This document shows, one piece after another, positions 21,772 through 32,200 of a DNA stretch of 64,000 nucleotides. The stretch's first letter is position 1; each line of letters begins with the position of its first letter. Origin of the DNA: Choristoneura fumiferana (Eukaryota > Arthropoda > Insecta > Lepidoptera > Tortricidae); the NCBI RefSeq assembly GCF_025370935.1, contig NC_133479.1, positions 2,793,528 to 2,857,527 on the forward strand, given 5' to 3'. The position numbers were made by a program, and so were the translations under genes. The notes under the pieces were generated by a model that searched no databases, was not told where the DNA came from, and saw only the letters and a list, made by a program, of their open reading frames with translations.

Positions 21772-22096
21772 GTGTAGGTAAAAAGCCGTGGTGGCCTAGT
21801 GGTTTGACCTATCGCCTCTCAAGCAGAGGTTCGTGGGTTCAAACCCCGGCTCGCACCTCTGAGTTTTTCGAAATTCATGTGCGGAATTACATTTGAAATT
21901 TACCACGAGCTTTGCGGTGAAGGAAAACATCGTGAGGAAACCTGCACAAACCTGCGAAGCAATTCAATGGTGCGTGTGAAGTTCCCAATCCGCACTGGGC
22001 CCGCGTGGGAACTATGGTCCAAGCCCTCTTGTTCTGAGAGGAGGCCTGTGCCCAGCAGTGGGACGTGTATAGGCTGGGATGATGATGATGATGATG
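21772..22096 (+). mobile_element. SINE, family B, complete
   Basis: Flanked by a 10-bp direct repeat AATTAGGTGT at 21762-21771 and 22097-22106. A tRNA-like head (GCCGTGGTGGCCTAGTGG, then the B box GGTTCAAACCC) leads into a body with GGAAAACATCGTGAGGAAAC and GGAGGCCTGTGCCCAGCAG. The end is the tandem tail GATGATGATGATGATGA. The 93-residue open frame over it is repeat-derived. Confidence 0.85.
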
Positions 22097-22133
22097 AATT
22101 AGGTGTCTATTTTTGGTATTGTATGACAGTCCA

Positions 22134-22376
22134 AGCTATACTTGAAAGGTTTAGGTAATTAAATAAATGTAAACAAAACGATGTCAATTAATGTCTTAAA
22201 TATTGAATTTCTCCCATTAAACTACCTAAACATTTTCATTTCAGTATTGCAATCATTAGTCTAGTTTGCATTGCAATGATAGATAAGTAAAATGTTTAAA
22301 ATCCTTGAACGTGCCAAATTTGGCAGCTGAAGTTTGTTTACATTTAGTTAATTACCTAAAACTTTCAAGTATAGTT
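22134..22376. mobile_element. MITE with about 43-bp inverted ends
   Basis: AGCTATACTTGAAAGGTTTA at the left is mirrored by TAAAACTTTCAAGTATAGTT at the right, and the arms continue to GTAAACAAA/TTTGTTTAC. It lies just downstream of the SINE at 21772. Confidence 0.65.
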
Positions 22377-22659
22377 ACATTAATATCCGTGTAAAATTTG
22401 AAGTCAACCCATCCCGAGAAGTGGGTGAATTTCGATGTGTACGTTAACAAAGGTAGTTTCATGAATAAATTAAAATGTCCAAAAACGTCAGTAGGTATTA
22501 TTACGTTTTACAGCTGCAAAGTGGCAGGTGTGCCTCATGACCAATTGACGCTGGCTCACTGCTAAGTTCAAATTCTGAGGCTCTATCTTATTAAAAAAGC
22601 ATTAAGTGTACCGTAACTAATGTGCTTTTTTTGTATTCTAATAAAATAGCCTTTAAGTC

Positions 22660-22996
22660 TTCTTCTTCTCTTTTAAAATATGGCTGTTCTTTCCTAATTA
22701 ATAGGACAATTTCGCCAGTGTCAAGTTAAACTCTCTTTGAGAGGCACGTTGTACGGTGATTGTAGTTTTTGCAACTTGATAGTAAAATTCCAGAAACCAC
22801 GTGGAGACCACTTGCGCATTAAAAAATGTTAGACACGAGAGCAATATAGGATTTTGGGATCACTGTTCACTGTTAAGGTTAATCGCCGCATAAAACACTA
22901 TCAAAATTATACTTCAACTAGCCAAAGAAACAGAAATAGCAAAATTAGATATTGTCTACATCCGCCATCTTCGAATACTACAAATCGAATCCCGGC
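22660..22996 (+). repeat. 340-bp dispersed repeat, copy 2
   Basis: A direct repeat of 17066-17410 about 5.6 kb away, with few differences (for example an extra A in the run of CGCATAAAACACTATC). Confidence 0.6.
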
Positions 22997-24029
22997 GTTT
23001 AAGTCTAAAATAATTTATTAATTTGCGAGGGGTCCATATTGGCTTGCATTGCATACTTATCGAAAGTCCGAATGTAATGTTTGTCAGAATGATCGTTTGT
23101 CATAACTCTTTTTTCTCTGAATCCAATAGTTGTTCAGAATTGTTATAAAACAAACCTAACCTAACCTATTGTTTTCTATAAGATTACCATTTAAAATTTT
23201 CAGAAAAATTTAAGGTTTCAATGGGAAAAAAAATATGACGAAAGATGATTCGGACAAAAAATACGGTATGACTAGCGAAGAGTATGCGAACTTTGGCGCT
23301 CCCATTTGCGAGACTTAATTCCTTCTTTGCATCCATTCTGGCCAAAATTTACGAGTTACCTTGTAAGTAGCCAGAGGTCTATTGGAAATAGTATTTGTAT
23401 GAGACAGTGAACTCTGGTTATTGTACCTATTTATTTTATGTTTAGGCATTATGTAGGCACAGTCCACAGTTTTGCTTGGTTTATTTATTGTAATGTAACT
23501 ATAAATTCGTTCTTACAGTTCTTTGAGTTGAAATCGTAAACAATCATCCCATTCTATTAGATAGCAAATTACAAAATTAAAATTAGTTTTAAGGAGGTAT
23601 TACATATATTGACAGAACCTTAGCTTGGAGCTTTAGAAAGCATGCCTGCACCATGCATCATGTTTCATTCGTATTCAGTCGTAGCGGCAGCAACAACTTT
23701 TAATTTATTTCACAACAGATAAATATAATCAATATTTTAATTTAATTTATTTAAACTGGCTACAATCGGTAAAAGTGGTCACTGTCTAATACTAATAGTG
23801 TTACAGCCGCACAAAACTATCGCAACAAAAATAAATGAAAAAAAACTGGCAACACGCTCTATAAACTGTCAAAAGTTAATTCGCAATTTTCATCGACGTT
23901 TTTACTCGTATCTACAAATCAAAAAATATATAGAGAGATAATGAAGATAAACAGTTTTGCAACATGTTTATTGGAACATTGTCAGTGACCAGTGCCGTTC
24001 TCGTACGATAGTCGCTCAGCGCCGGCGAA
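22997..24029. other. upstream region of BLCAP
   Basis: No coding exon recognised. The last 100 bases are probably BLCAP 5' UTR. No core promoter element could be fixed. Confidence 0.35.
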
Positions 24030-24269
24030 ATGTACTGTCTGCAATGGCTTATACCCGTGCTATTGATACCGAAACCCGTGAATCCAGCGCTCGTGAATAC
24101 TCATGTCATGTTCATGGTATTATACCTGATCGGGTTCTTCCTGGAACGGAAGCCATGCACCGTGTGTTCCGTCGTGTTCCTGGCAGCAGTCATACTGATC
24201 TGTTATAGCGGCATTGGCAACTGCGTCTTCTGGGCAAGCCAGTGTGAAGCGGACAAGTATGACACCTAA
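24030..24269 (+). CDS. BLCAP: BLCAP-like small membrane protein
   Basis: A complete single-exon frame of 79 residues matches the bladder cancer-associated protein family, whose vertebrate members have 87 residues. The diagnostic N-terminus MYCLQWLIPVLLIPKPVNPA is followed by LERKPCTVC and FLAAVILICYSGIGNCVFW, predicting two hydrophobic helices (about residues 22-36 and 44-66) around the basic, cysteine-containing ERKPCTVC loop. The C-terminal tail is shorter and different from vertebrates. The family is very conserved and linked to growth control and apoptosis, but its biochemical role is unknown. The ATG in GCGAAATG has a good context and matches the family start exactly. Overlapping frames at 23957-24208 (+) and 24120-24362 (minus) are shadows. 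A possible AATAAA lies at 24684-24689. Confidence 0.93.
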   Translation: MYCLQWLIPVLLIPKPVNPALVNTHVMFMVLYLIGFFLERKPCTVCSVVFLAAVILICYSGIGNCVFWASQCEADKYDT

Positions 24270-24955
24270 ATATCTTCCAGAGCTACCAACCAAAGTGCTC
24301 AAACCGCAACCAAGTGTTCCTGTCGCCCTAAAAGACGGGAAAAGTGATGCTCCAAACTCCAAAGGCCTACGTTGCCTTGAAATGTGAAGTAAATGTCTCC
24401 AACAGTTTTTTGTACATTTTGTATATAAAATGTATTTTTATTTTTACGTATTTTTTTTGTGTGTTGTTATTGCTAATAACTTTGATGGGCCCGCTTGAGG
24501 GCAGATCTGTACTTATGTATCTCGATTGTTAAGTTGGTTATTATTGATATGTGATTATATTTAATGTACAGTTATTGTTAATGACTATGTATTAATTATG
24601 ACATTGTGAAATACAGTTTGGGAGTAATTTTAGTTTTATTTTAACATTAGACTATTTTAGTTCATTTACTGAAGTGGCCACCAAATAAATTCCTTCAAGT
24701 TGCTCAATCTACCTAATGATGGCTGGCCTTGTTTTAAATTTAAATAAATTTAATGTCAAGGTTCTTTCCATACTACCTTTTTATTACCATTGATTGAATT
24801 AAGTGTTACTACTATTATGCAGAAGAAGTCAGTCTAGATCCATAAACAAATTACCTTGCTGCTTTTAAATCCTATCATACATATATGTACATAAAATCTA
24901 TGAAATTTTTCACAAAACAGTATAAATAGATTTTTCTTATCATTCACATAATTTT
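24270..24955. other. BLCAP 3' UTR and spacer
   Basis: T-rich 3' flank of BLCAP with AATAAA at 24684-24689. Nothing else recognised. Confidence 0.4.
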
Positions 24956-25396
24956 TTAGTTCCTCCGTTCGCGTAAATTTCGGTTTTCACCATCGTGTGG
25001 GAACTATGCAATTTTTCGGGATAATAACTATCCTATGTCCTCCCCCGGGACTCAAACTGTCTGTATACAGAATTTCATCTAAATCGGTTCAGCGGTTTAG
25101 ACGTGATGAAGTAACAAACAGACTCACAAACTTTCGCATTTATTATATTAGTGGGATACTAGCTTTCATTAGACTTCACTTGCATAATCTCAAATTCAGC
25201 CAGTCAAATTGAATTTTATGGGTTAGTCACGCAAAATGCCATATCTCTACTCAGTTGGATTTTGCATGGATCTCAAGAGAATATCAGGATAAAAGGTAGC
25301 CTGAAATAACACATTTTCAGTTGACTTCTACAAACCATATTTCATTGAAATCTGTTCAGCTGTTTTAGCATAAAGATATAACAAACATACATACAT
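24956..25396 (+). repeat. high-copy repeat fragments (CGGTTCAGCGGTTTAGACGTG type)
   Basis: TTCGGTTTTCACCATCGTG, AAATCGGTTCAGCGGTTTAG and CGCATTTATTATATTAGTGG (24958-25155), and a second fragment with TGAAATCTGTTCAGCTGTTT (25240-25396), belong to a family also seen at 42355, 43627, 48758 and 57043. The class is not assigned. Confidence 0.5.
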
Positions 25397-25397
25397 A

Positions 25398-25590
25398 CAG
25401 TGGCGTAGCTAGGTAACCTAGGGCCCTGGGGCAAATAAAAAAATGGGGCCCACTGCTATCAAACAAATACAAATACTTTAATAATGCTAAGCAACTTTAT
25501 CATCAGCTATAAAGCAGAATTTCGAGGGCCCCCTGAGCTTGAGGGCCCCGGGGCACTGCCCCGCCTAGCCCCTTGGTAGCTACGCCACTG
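25398..25590. mobile_element. hAT-type MITE with 8-bp target duplication
   Basis: The ends are CAGTGGCGTAGCTAGG and CTTGGTAGCTACGCCACTG, and CATACATA occurs on both sides (25390-25397 and 25591-25598). The subterminal parts are rich in GGGCCC. It is 193 bp and non-coding. The surroundings are CATA-repetitive, which slightly weakens the duplication. Confidence 0.75.
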
Positions 25591-25599
25591 CATACATAT

Positions 25600-28012
25600 C
25601 ATAAACACACATAAACTTCTGCAATTACAACTCTAACAATAAAGTTGTAGTATTTCAAATCTACTCGTAAAAATCAAAATGTGCAGTTAATAATTGGTTT
25701 TAAATGGAACTAATGAAACTATGGAGCATTATAATTCAATTAAAATGTAATTAAAACCTATGATTCCAGGAGGTATAGTTAATTTTATCAACACAGTCCA
25801 TCATATTCAAATAATCTTGATAAACCTAATCAAATGACACTATGATGTTGATATATGATATGAATGTTGATTCAATTGTAAACAGAAATCCTTACACATA
25901 ACTGTAGTTACTGTGTTATTGACTTATTGTAGTAACCTTAGCGCCATCTATTCATCAAATAGACAAACGTTATTTGTGTTCTGCATTACGCTATGTATGA
26001 TTCTATTAACAGATAAACTTAATACTTGACCAAGGAACAGCTAGATACAGGCACCTATCAGTTGCTTGCAACTGCCTGCCTGGTAATTTATATAATAATA
26101 ATAATAAATACAAAAGATGCAGTTAAGTAAGAGTATGACTGAGAAATTGACAGCTTGACCTGTAGGAATGCATGGTCTAATTTCATGCTCAATATTATGG
26201 CAAATCACATCAGAATATCAAGTTGTACATTATTGTTGTTAAGGGTGCAGTATCAACCTTATCAGTACTTATCACTCGATCATTGTACACCGTGTTATTT
26301 TTGATATCTGTTAACTTTAAGGGAACAATCTACTGGTTAAATGAAGTCAATTTCTCTAAGACACTAGTAGCCTAACTCTTACTATTATTACTATAGACAA
26401 TTAATTACTAGCAATAAAACAGATTAAAGGTCCTTAATTTATGATTTTTTTTCAGTCCATAACTAATCTGTGTTAAATTCATACATATTTCGCAAAAGAA
26501 AGTTGAATATGTGGATTTTTTTGATGCCTCTCTTACATGTCACGTCAATGTCACTTTTTATATGCAAGCTTTTTTTTTCCGCGAAAAAGTTAATTATCAT
26601 GTAGTTCATATCAATGAACTGAGTCGTCTGCCAAAGTTAACGGATATCAAAAAAACACGGTGTATAATGGGTTGCATAAAATATACTTAACTTTTTTTCT
26701 TTATAATATGCGGTCGCCAACATCGCCTGGTATACAAGGTAGTGTAATATTTTCTTACTTTTGGCTGTACCAATATATTTGTAGTTGACTGTCCAATTAA
26801 AACTGAATCATGCACCCAATAAAACATTATCACAATGATTTCTCTGACAGACATTTGGAATATTAACATCAAATTAGCATAATTAGCAGCAAAAGGCGGC
26901 TTGTAGACGTGTGTTGTTTTCAATGGACTATGGACCTTTTTAGCCGGACTTGCAGTGTTGTATAGCTTACAATGAATGTGTGTACATGTACAGGAAACTT
27001 GTTCGGATGTCAGCAATGAAGCCATACAACACTGCAAGTCAAAAGGTAAACTCTGGTACATGATTCAGTTTCTCTGACTTGTACATAGAAACTATTTTCT
27101 GTAACTCATCAACAAATCTGACTATAACATTTCTAATCTGAGAAAAATACATGATGAGATGACCAATCAATACTTAGGACATAAATAAAACAAGTATAAA
27201 TGTTAAATTATGTATTACGAGCTGTTGAGATGTTCATCTTTGACGGTTTCATAGTTAGATTAACATAGTTTAGTAAACATTGGTTATATGGACCTTAACC
27301 TAGAAGTGGCACAAGACCTGCAACAAAAGAAAACTATTAATAATTTGATCATAATCATATATTAAGAACTGGCATGAATGAATCAAACAAAAGTAATGTC
27401 TCTGTGGGAGCCATTTTAATACAAGGGCCTCCTAATATTTTGTAAACAAGTACATAACTTCTTCTAAGATTTTTATCAATTACTAAGTCAACCTGTATTT
27501 GACACTGTGATGCACATTATCATACACTCATTCAATTCAATCATACCAGCTCTAGTAAACCCACCCGTACTATGTAAATTGGTGCTATATTTATCTGCAT
27601 CCAGTACAAACTTTGCACTTTCCCAGGATTAAAAGTAGATTAAATTAACAAGGGATAGTGTAGCTAGTCTGTTCAGTAGTTTGAGAGATTACACACAAAC
27701 AAACGAAGCCTACCCTTGTAATTAGTTTGATCAGATTCCAAAATTTCCTCGGTCAAGCTTAGCAAGATTTATCATGCCAATTAACTGGACTGAATGCAGA
27801 TAAGATGACAGTAAATGTATTTTCAGACTCATATTTAGATTGACAAAAACAAAAAATGATTTATTCACGTCGAGGACAAAATTAGGGAAAACCATGACCA
27901 TTTTACCAGTCACTGTTCATATAACAATGATAACCTCAAAAATCGATATTCAAAATTAAGTACTATCATAATCAATAATCTTACTTTTAACTTTAAGTAA
28001 GGCACGTACCAT
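25600..28012. other. spacer with two small repeats
   Basis: 26025-26112 shares about 85 bases (TTGACCAAGGAACAGCTAGA to an AAT tail) with 49385-49470 and is a retroelement 3' end. 26946-27037 is a hairpin with arms GGACTTGCAGTGTTGTATAG and CATACAACACTGCAAGTC. No host gene is supported; the 124-residue frame at 26687-27061 overlaps this hairpin. Confidence 0.45.
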
Positions 28013-28210
28013 TTATCTCAGCCTCCTGGCTTCACGCTCAGACTCGAGGAGCGTGAGGATGTCACCATCGCGGACCGGTCCCTTCACGTTTCTGATGATC
28101 TGACGGCTGGTCTCTCCGATGAACTCAACCTTGACCTGGGTACACTGACCCTGGGACCCGGTGCGACCCAGAACCTTAACGACGCGGGCGAGAACGTTGG
28201 GCTTGTCCAT
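28013..28210 (-). CDS. RpS28: 40S ribosomal protein S28
   Basis: A complete 65-residue frame without introns. RpS28 (eS28) is a small-subunit protein near the mRNA exit and contacts mRNA during translation. The family core KVLGRTGSQGQCTQVKVEF and the end LLESEREARRLR are intact, and RNVKGPVRDGDIL matches the OB-fold strand region. The start is the internal ATG of MDKPNVLARV, because the family begins there and the preceding seven residues in frame have no counterpart. An alternative frame on the same strand (28084-28302) is a shadow. Upstream features suggest translation-type control (see TOP tract and DRE). Confidence 0.97.
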   Translation of the reverse strand: MDKPNVLARVVKVLGRTGSQGQCTQVKVEFIGETSRQIIRNVKGPVRDGDILTLLESEREARRLR

Positions 28211-28270
28211 TTTACTTGGATTATCGAGCAAAACTCGGGATTATGCACGTGTGCGCTCGATGGCGTGTAC

Positions 28271-28277
28271 GAAAAAG
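28271..28277 (-). promoter_or_regulatory. TOP-like transcription start of RpS28
   Basis: Read on the minus strand, ATTCTTTTTCGTACACG contains a C followed by five T residues, 61-67 bases upstream of the RpS28 ATG. Ribosomal protein mRNAs in insects usually begin at such a pyrimidine tract. The exact start is inferred. Confidence 0.5.
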
Positions 28278-28362
28278 AATTTGACAGCAGCTGTGTTGCC
28301 ATACGTAATATAATGATGGATTACCGATTCGGTGCTGCCAGTAGCGAACCCGATTTTAGCAG

Positions 28363-28370
28363 TATCGATA
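28363..28370. promoter_or_regulatory. DRE-type TATCGATA box
   Basis: A perfect palindromic TATCGATA lies about 90 bp upstream of the predicted RpS28 start. In Drosophila this is the DREF binding site and a core element of housekeeping promoters. Function here is inferred. Confidence 0.5.
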
Positions 28371-28399
28371 CTTTAATCGATTTTCAATTACGGTTTTTC

Positions 28400-29277
28400 A
28401 TAATCATTGTTGACTGATTCCTACCTACGTGGCTTAGGTAAACTGAAAATTAAAAAAAAATGTTTTATTCTCTATTATCTTTTGTAAATAAATGGTGAAA
28501 TCTCGCTCAACTTACGATACTACTAGGATCGATCCACTCAGGACTTTCGATTGTTCTAAATATTTCATCATCATCATCATCATCATCATGTCAGCCGAAA
28601 GACTGATGTACCTAGGCCTCCTCCTATGCATTTTAAATTATAATTTATTTGCATCATTTTATTTAACTTAACTGCAGACATGTAGCTGATTGTACGTCCC
28701 AGCGCAACAAAGGTGTTACACATTTTCGCAAACACTGTAACGTCAAGCCTACACTGTACAAAATCTTTTCGCTTAGCTCTCTGCGATAGCAGTAGTATTT
28801 ATAATCTGACGTCCACTCTATTTGGTACAGACAGTGGCCTCCATGTTAACAATATTAGCATCCTAAGAGCCAGCAGCGTTATATCAATAAATAAAAGCAA
28901 AAATTAAAAATTTAACATTTTATTAAATAATGTCTTCTCATAATCGCGCGTTGTTACAAACTTCACACATTATTTTTGTTCCATAATTTACTCACAACAC
29001 ACTTAGCAACTAAAACCACTCAGTCTGTACCCGGTTAAACAAGAGAAGCCCTGGGAAACTATCGATAAAAAACAACTGTACTTCATAAATAAGACACATT
29101 AGGGTTGCCAACTAGTATGGTGTTGCCATTAGCTTTAATCGGTGCGTAATCGATTGTAGCGTGTAAAAATCACTCGTAAATTTTCTAAAAGGTATTAAAG
29201 GCACTATTCCGCCTTCCGTTTGGCTCCCCTGGCCAGGGCTTGTCTCGTTTGGACCGTTCGCGGCTTCACCGACACGT
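28400..29277. other. spacer between RpS28 and SSR1
   Basis: A CATCATCATCAT tract followed by GTACCTAGGCCTCCTCC (about 28565-28625) is a remnant of a family B SINE end in minus orientation. SSR1 3' UTR occupies the right part. No other gene is seen. Confidence 0.45.
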
Positions 29278-32200
29278 TTAGTCGTCACCGGCGGACCTCT
29301 TCGCCTTCCTCATACGTGGCGATTGCTTGGGCGTCTTGGGAGATTTTTCTGCAATGAAATAGGCAATTTTTATTCAAAGCTCACTTTACAGCAACCCTTA
29401 GTAAGTATTTAACTACTGTAGCTATTTTCCTTTCATGAAGTGACACAGCATTGGCTAAGTACACAGTAAGTAGTAAGTGGCACAGTATTGGGTAAGCTTG
29501 GCCAGCCCAGCAATAGTGCCAGCGGAATAGAGAAAATAATCCATCCATCCATATCCTTACTAAATTACTAATATGAATAATTTATTGAACCAGGTGCAGA
29601 GGTCCATATCAATAAACTATAAACAATTAGTTTGCTCACCCGCGAACTAAAGATAGCTACATCTATGTAACAAATGAGTTAACATCTGGCAGCATGGTGA
29701 AAGGTTGTGATGTTCTGACGATGGACTCTGGTCGAGTTCGAAACGCGACAGTGAAGTATTATGATTATGCTAGTTAGATTTGTGTGTGTTCTTACAGTGT
29801 AGCAGTGCAGGAGCTGCATGAACACACCTTTGTTGCATAAACATAGCTAGGAAGGTCGCGGGTGAGCAAAGTAATTGTTATTTATTTCTTCATGCATTAA
29901 CCGCTGAGCTAAATGAGATGAAAGTGTTGTACGTATAGTTGTATTCCTGTACCAGTGTTGACGAAGCTGGCTGCGGCTTATGATTTGTATTTATTGGTGG
30001 TTAGTTACTTAGTTATATCACTTACTGAGCTGGTTGACCACTTCCTTGGGCAGCCAGTCGTAATCCACATCATTAGCCGTGCCAGTTTCCAGCGGCTTGG
30101 GCGCGGCGCGTGGCGAGCGGCGGCGCGCCAACGACGACAGCGCTTGCTGACCCAGCACCAGCGCCAGGACACACGCTGCTCCGAGGAACACGTACAGGAA
30201 GAATGTCTCCCCGTCCAGACCTTCGGAGATCTCCACGATGTTGACAGTCTGGTTGTAGACTGCTTCCTGGAGGGTGAAAGGGTTATGGTCTCTGTGAGGA
30301 CATGGCGCAATAGCACTCATTGGGGAGGCCTATATCCAGCACTGGACTGCTATAGGCTGATGACACTATTTACCGGCCCAGATAATACCGAAATGGGAAT
30401 ACTGACCCGATATTTCGTGGACACACCCATAGAAACTCATGTCAGTTTGACTATTAAACTGTTTTCTTTAAAAACAACAAACAAATACAACCCATATTTT
30501 AGACAGACAGATTTAGGTACAGTCAGCTGCAGAGAAAAGGTACCCCCTGTAACGGCGGTGCCCTTTCTCTGCAGCTGACTTTACTATAATATATAGAAGT
30601 AAATAACTTTTTAATTTTGTCAATTAAAAGGTAGGTTACTATTTTGTATATGTTTTATAAATTAAAACTACACAATGCCTGTTATCGAATAGGGAAACAA
30701 TTATTAAGCTACCTTTACAAATAACAAAGTTATAAAGGTTTGAAATTCAAGATTAAACAGAGAAAGACATACTGGCATGTGACGTCACACGCCAGTACGG
30801 CCATACTTACTGCATAGAGAAAAGCGTTTGAGAAAGAGACAGGTATATAGTTTTTCAAAAAATCACTATAAATCCAATTTTCAACCAATTTAAGTTTTCT
30901 CTTCGCTAAACACTGTTTGTACATCTATATTTTCATAATAATATTAAGATATGGCAAGTTCAGGAGTTGTCAAGTACCGCCTATTGCTTACCTTAGAAAA
31001 TTGTATATACCTGTTTTCTGTACTGCTTACTGTACTGTGTTGGTGTGCAATAAAGAGTTACTGTATTGTACGTATTATATATAAATGGAATGGTTTATTT
31101 TATGGCAACTCATGAAAGTTAATTGTAATCGATAATCTACATCTCATTGAAAACAATTCTCATTTGTAAATCGTACCTGGTAATAGTTTCCGCTAGCATC
31201 CCTGTAGTTCAACTGCACATTCAATCCGAATGGCCGCCCAGCGAACGCCTCATTAGGGATGAATGAATAAGCAAAAGTGGCTTCTTGTTTCGGCTTAACC
31301 TCTCTGTTGTATGGCAGTGCAGTGAAGTTCTGGATATAGTAAGTGTAGTCCATCGGGTAACGGAAAGAGGCTTCCATGGTCTCAACGACATAGTCTTCTG
31401 AGCCCTTGTTGATGAAACCAACAAGGAATTCTACTGGGAAACCGGCTTGTAGGTCTGCGGGAATTAAGGTTCTAGAGTTAATAAATTACTGCTGAGAATG
31501 GCAGTGTTGCCATAAAAAAGTTACATATTTAAAAAACTTGTGTAAGCAATGGTCTGTAAATATAAATATGCAGAAAGGAAGTAGGCTGGTTTAATACTAT
31601 GATTCGAGTGTTAAGCAACTGTAACAAACTTCTCCACTGATTAATCATAATACAATGTAAGTAGGTGTTAATTGTGCAACAAAGTTAGGAACCAAAGCTA
31701 GGAGGGACTATAACAGTACATAAATTTGTCAGTTTATATACTGTAAAAATAGTTTGCGGTCAAATAATTACTGTTACATTAAGCATTTTAGTACTAAATT
31801 TTATTGAAATGGAAAACCAACAGTAATTGTTTAATCCTAAATTAGTAAAATGAGATATTTACTGTAAAATACATAAATACTTAACTGTCTCTTAATAATG
31901 ATACCTATTATGGCCTTTGGATGAAATTTCAAAAAGTTGAATATTCAGCAGGAGTTTAAAACAGTTTGAAATCCATTGTCTCATGCAACTTTATTTATCA
32001 CAATAAAGAAAGAAAGGGAAAGGAAGAAAAAAAAATATTCCTGACATTAAAGGTTTTTAAAAAGAGATAAATGGAAACAGACAACTTGTCACAAAATGTT
32101 CCCGTCTCAGCATGAAAGATTAAAACAATAAAACTTTTTCCAGTGTGTTGTTTTGTAACACGGCCTAACATATTGAACTGTCTAGCTAGGTAGTGCCTAT

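Noticed and set aside
26687..27061. 124-residue minus-strand gene
   Set aside because: It overlaps a hairpin repeat, is cysteine- and histidine-rich without a pattern, and lacks splice or promoter context.
29955..30578. 207-residue plus-strand gene
   Set aside because: It is the antisense shadow of SSR1 exon 4 plus intronic repeats.
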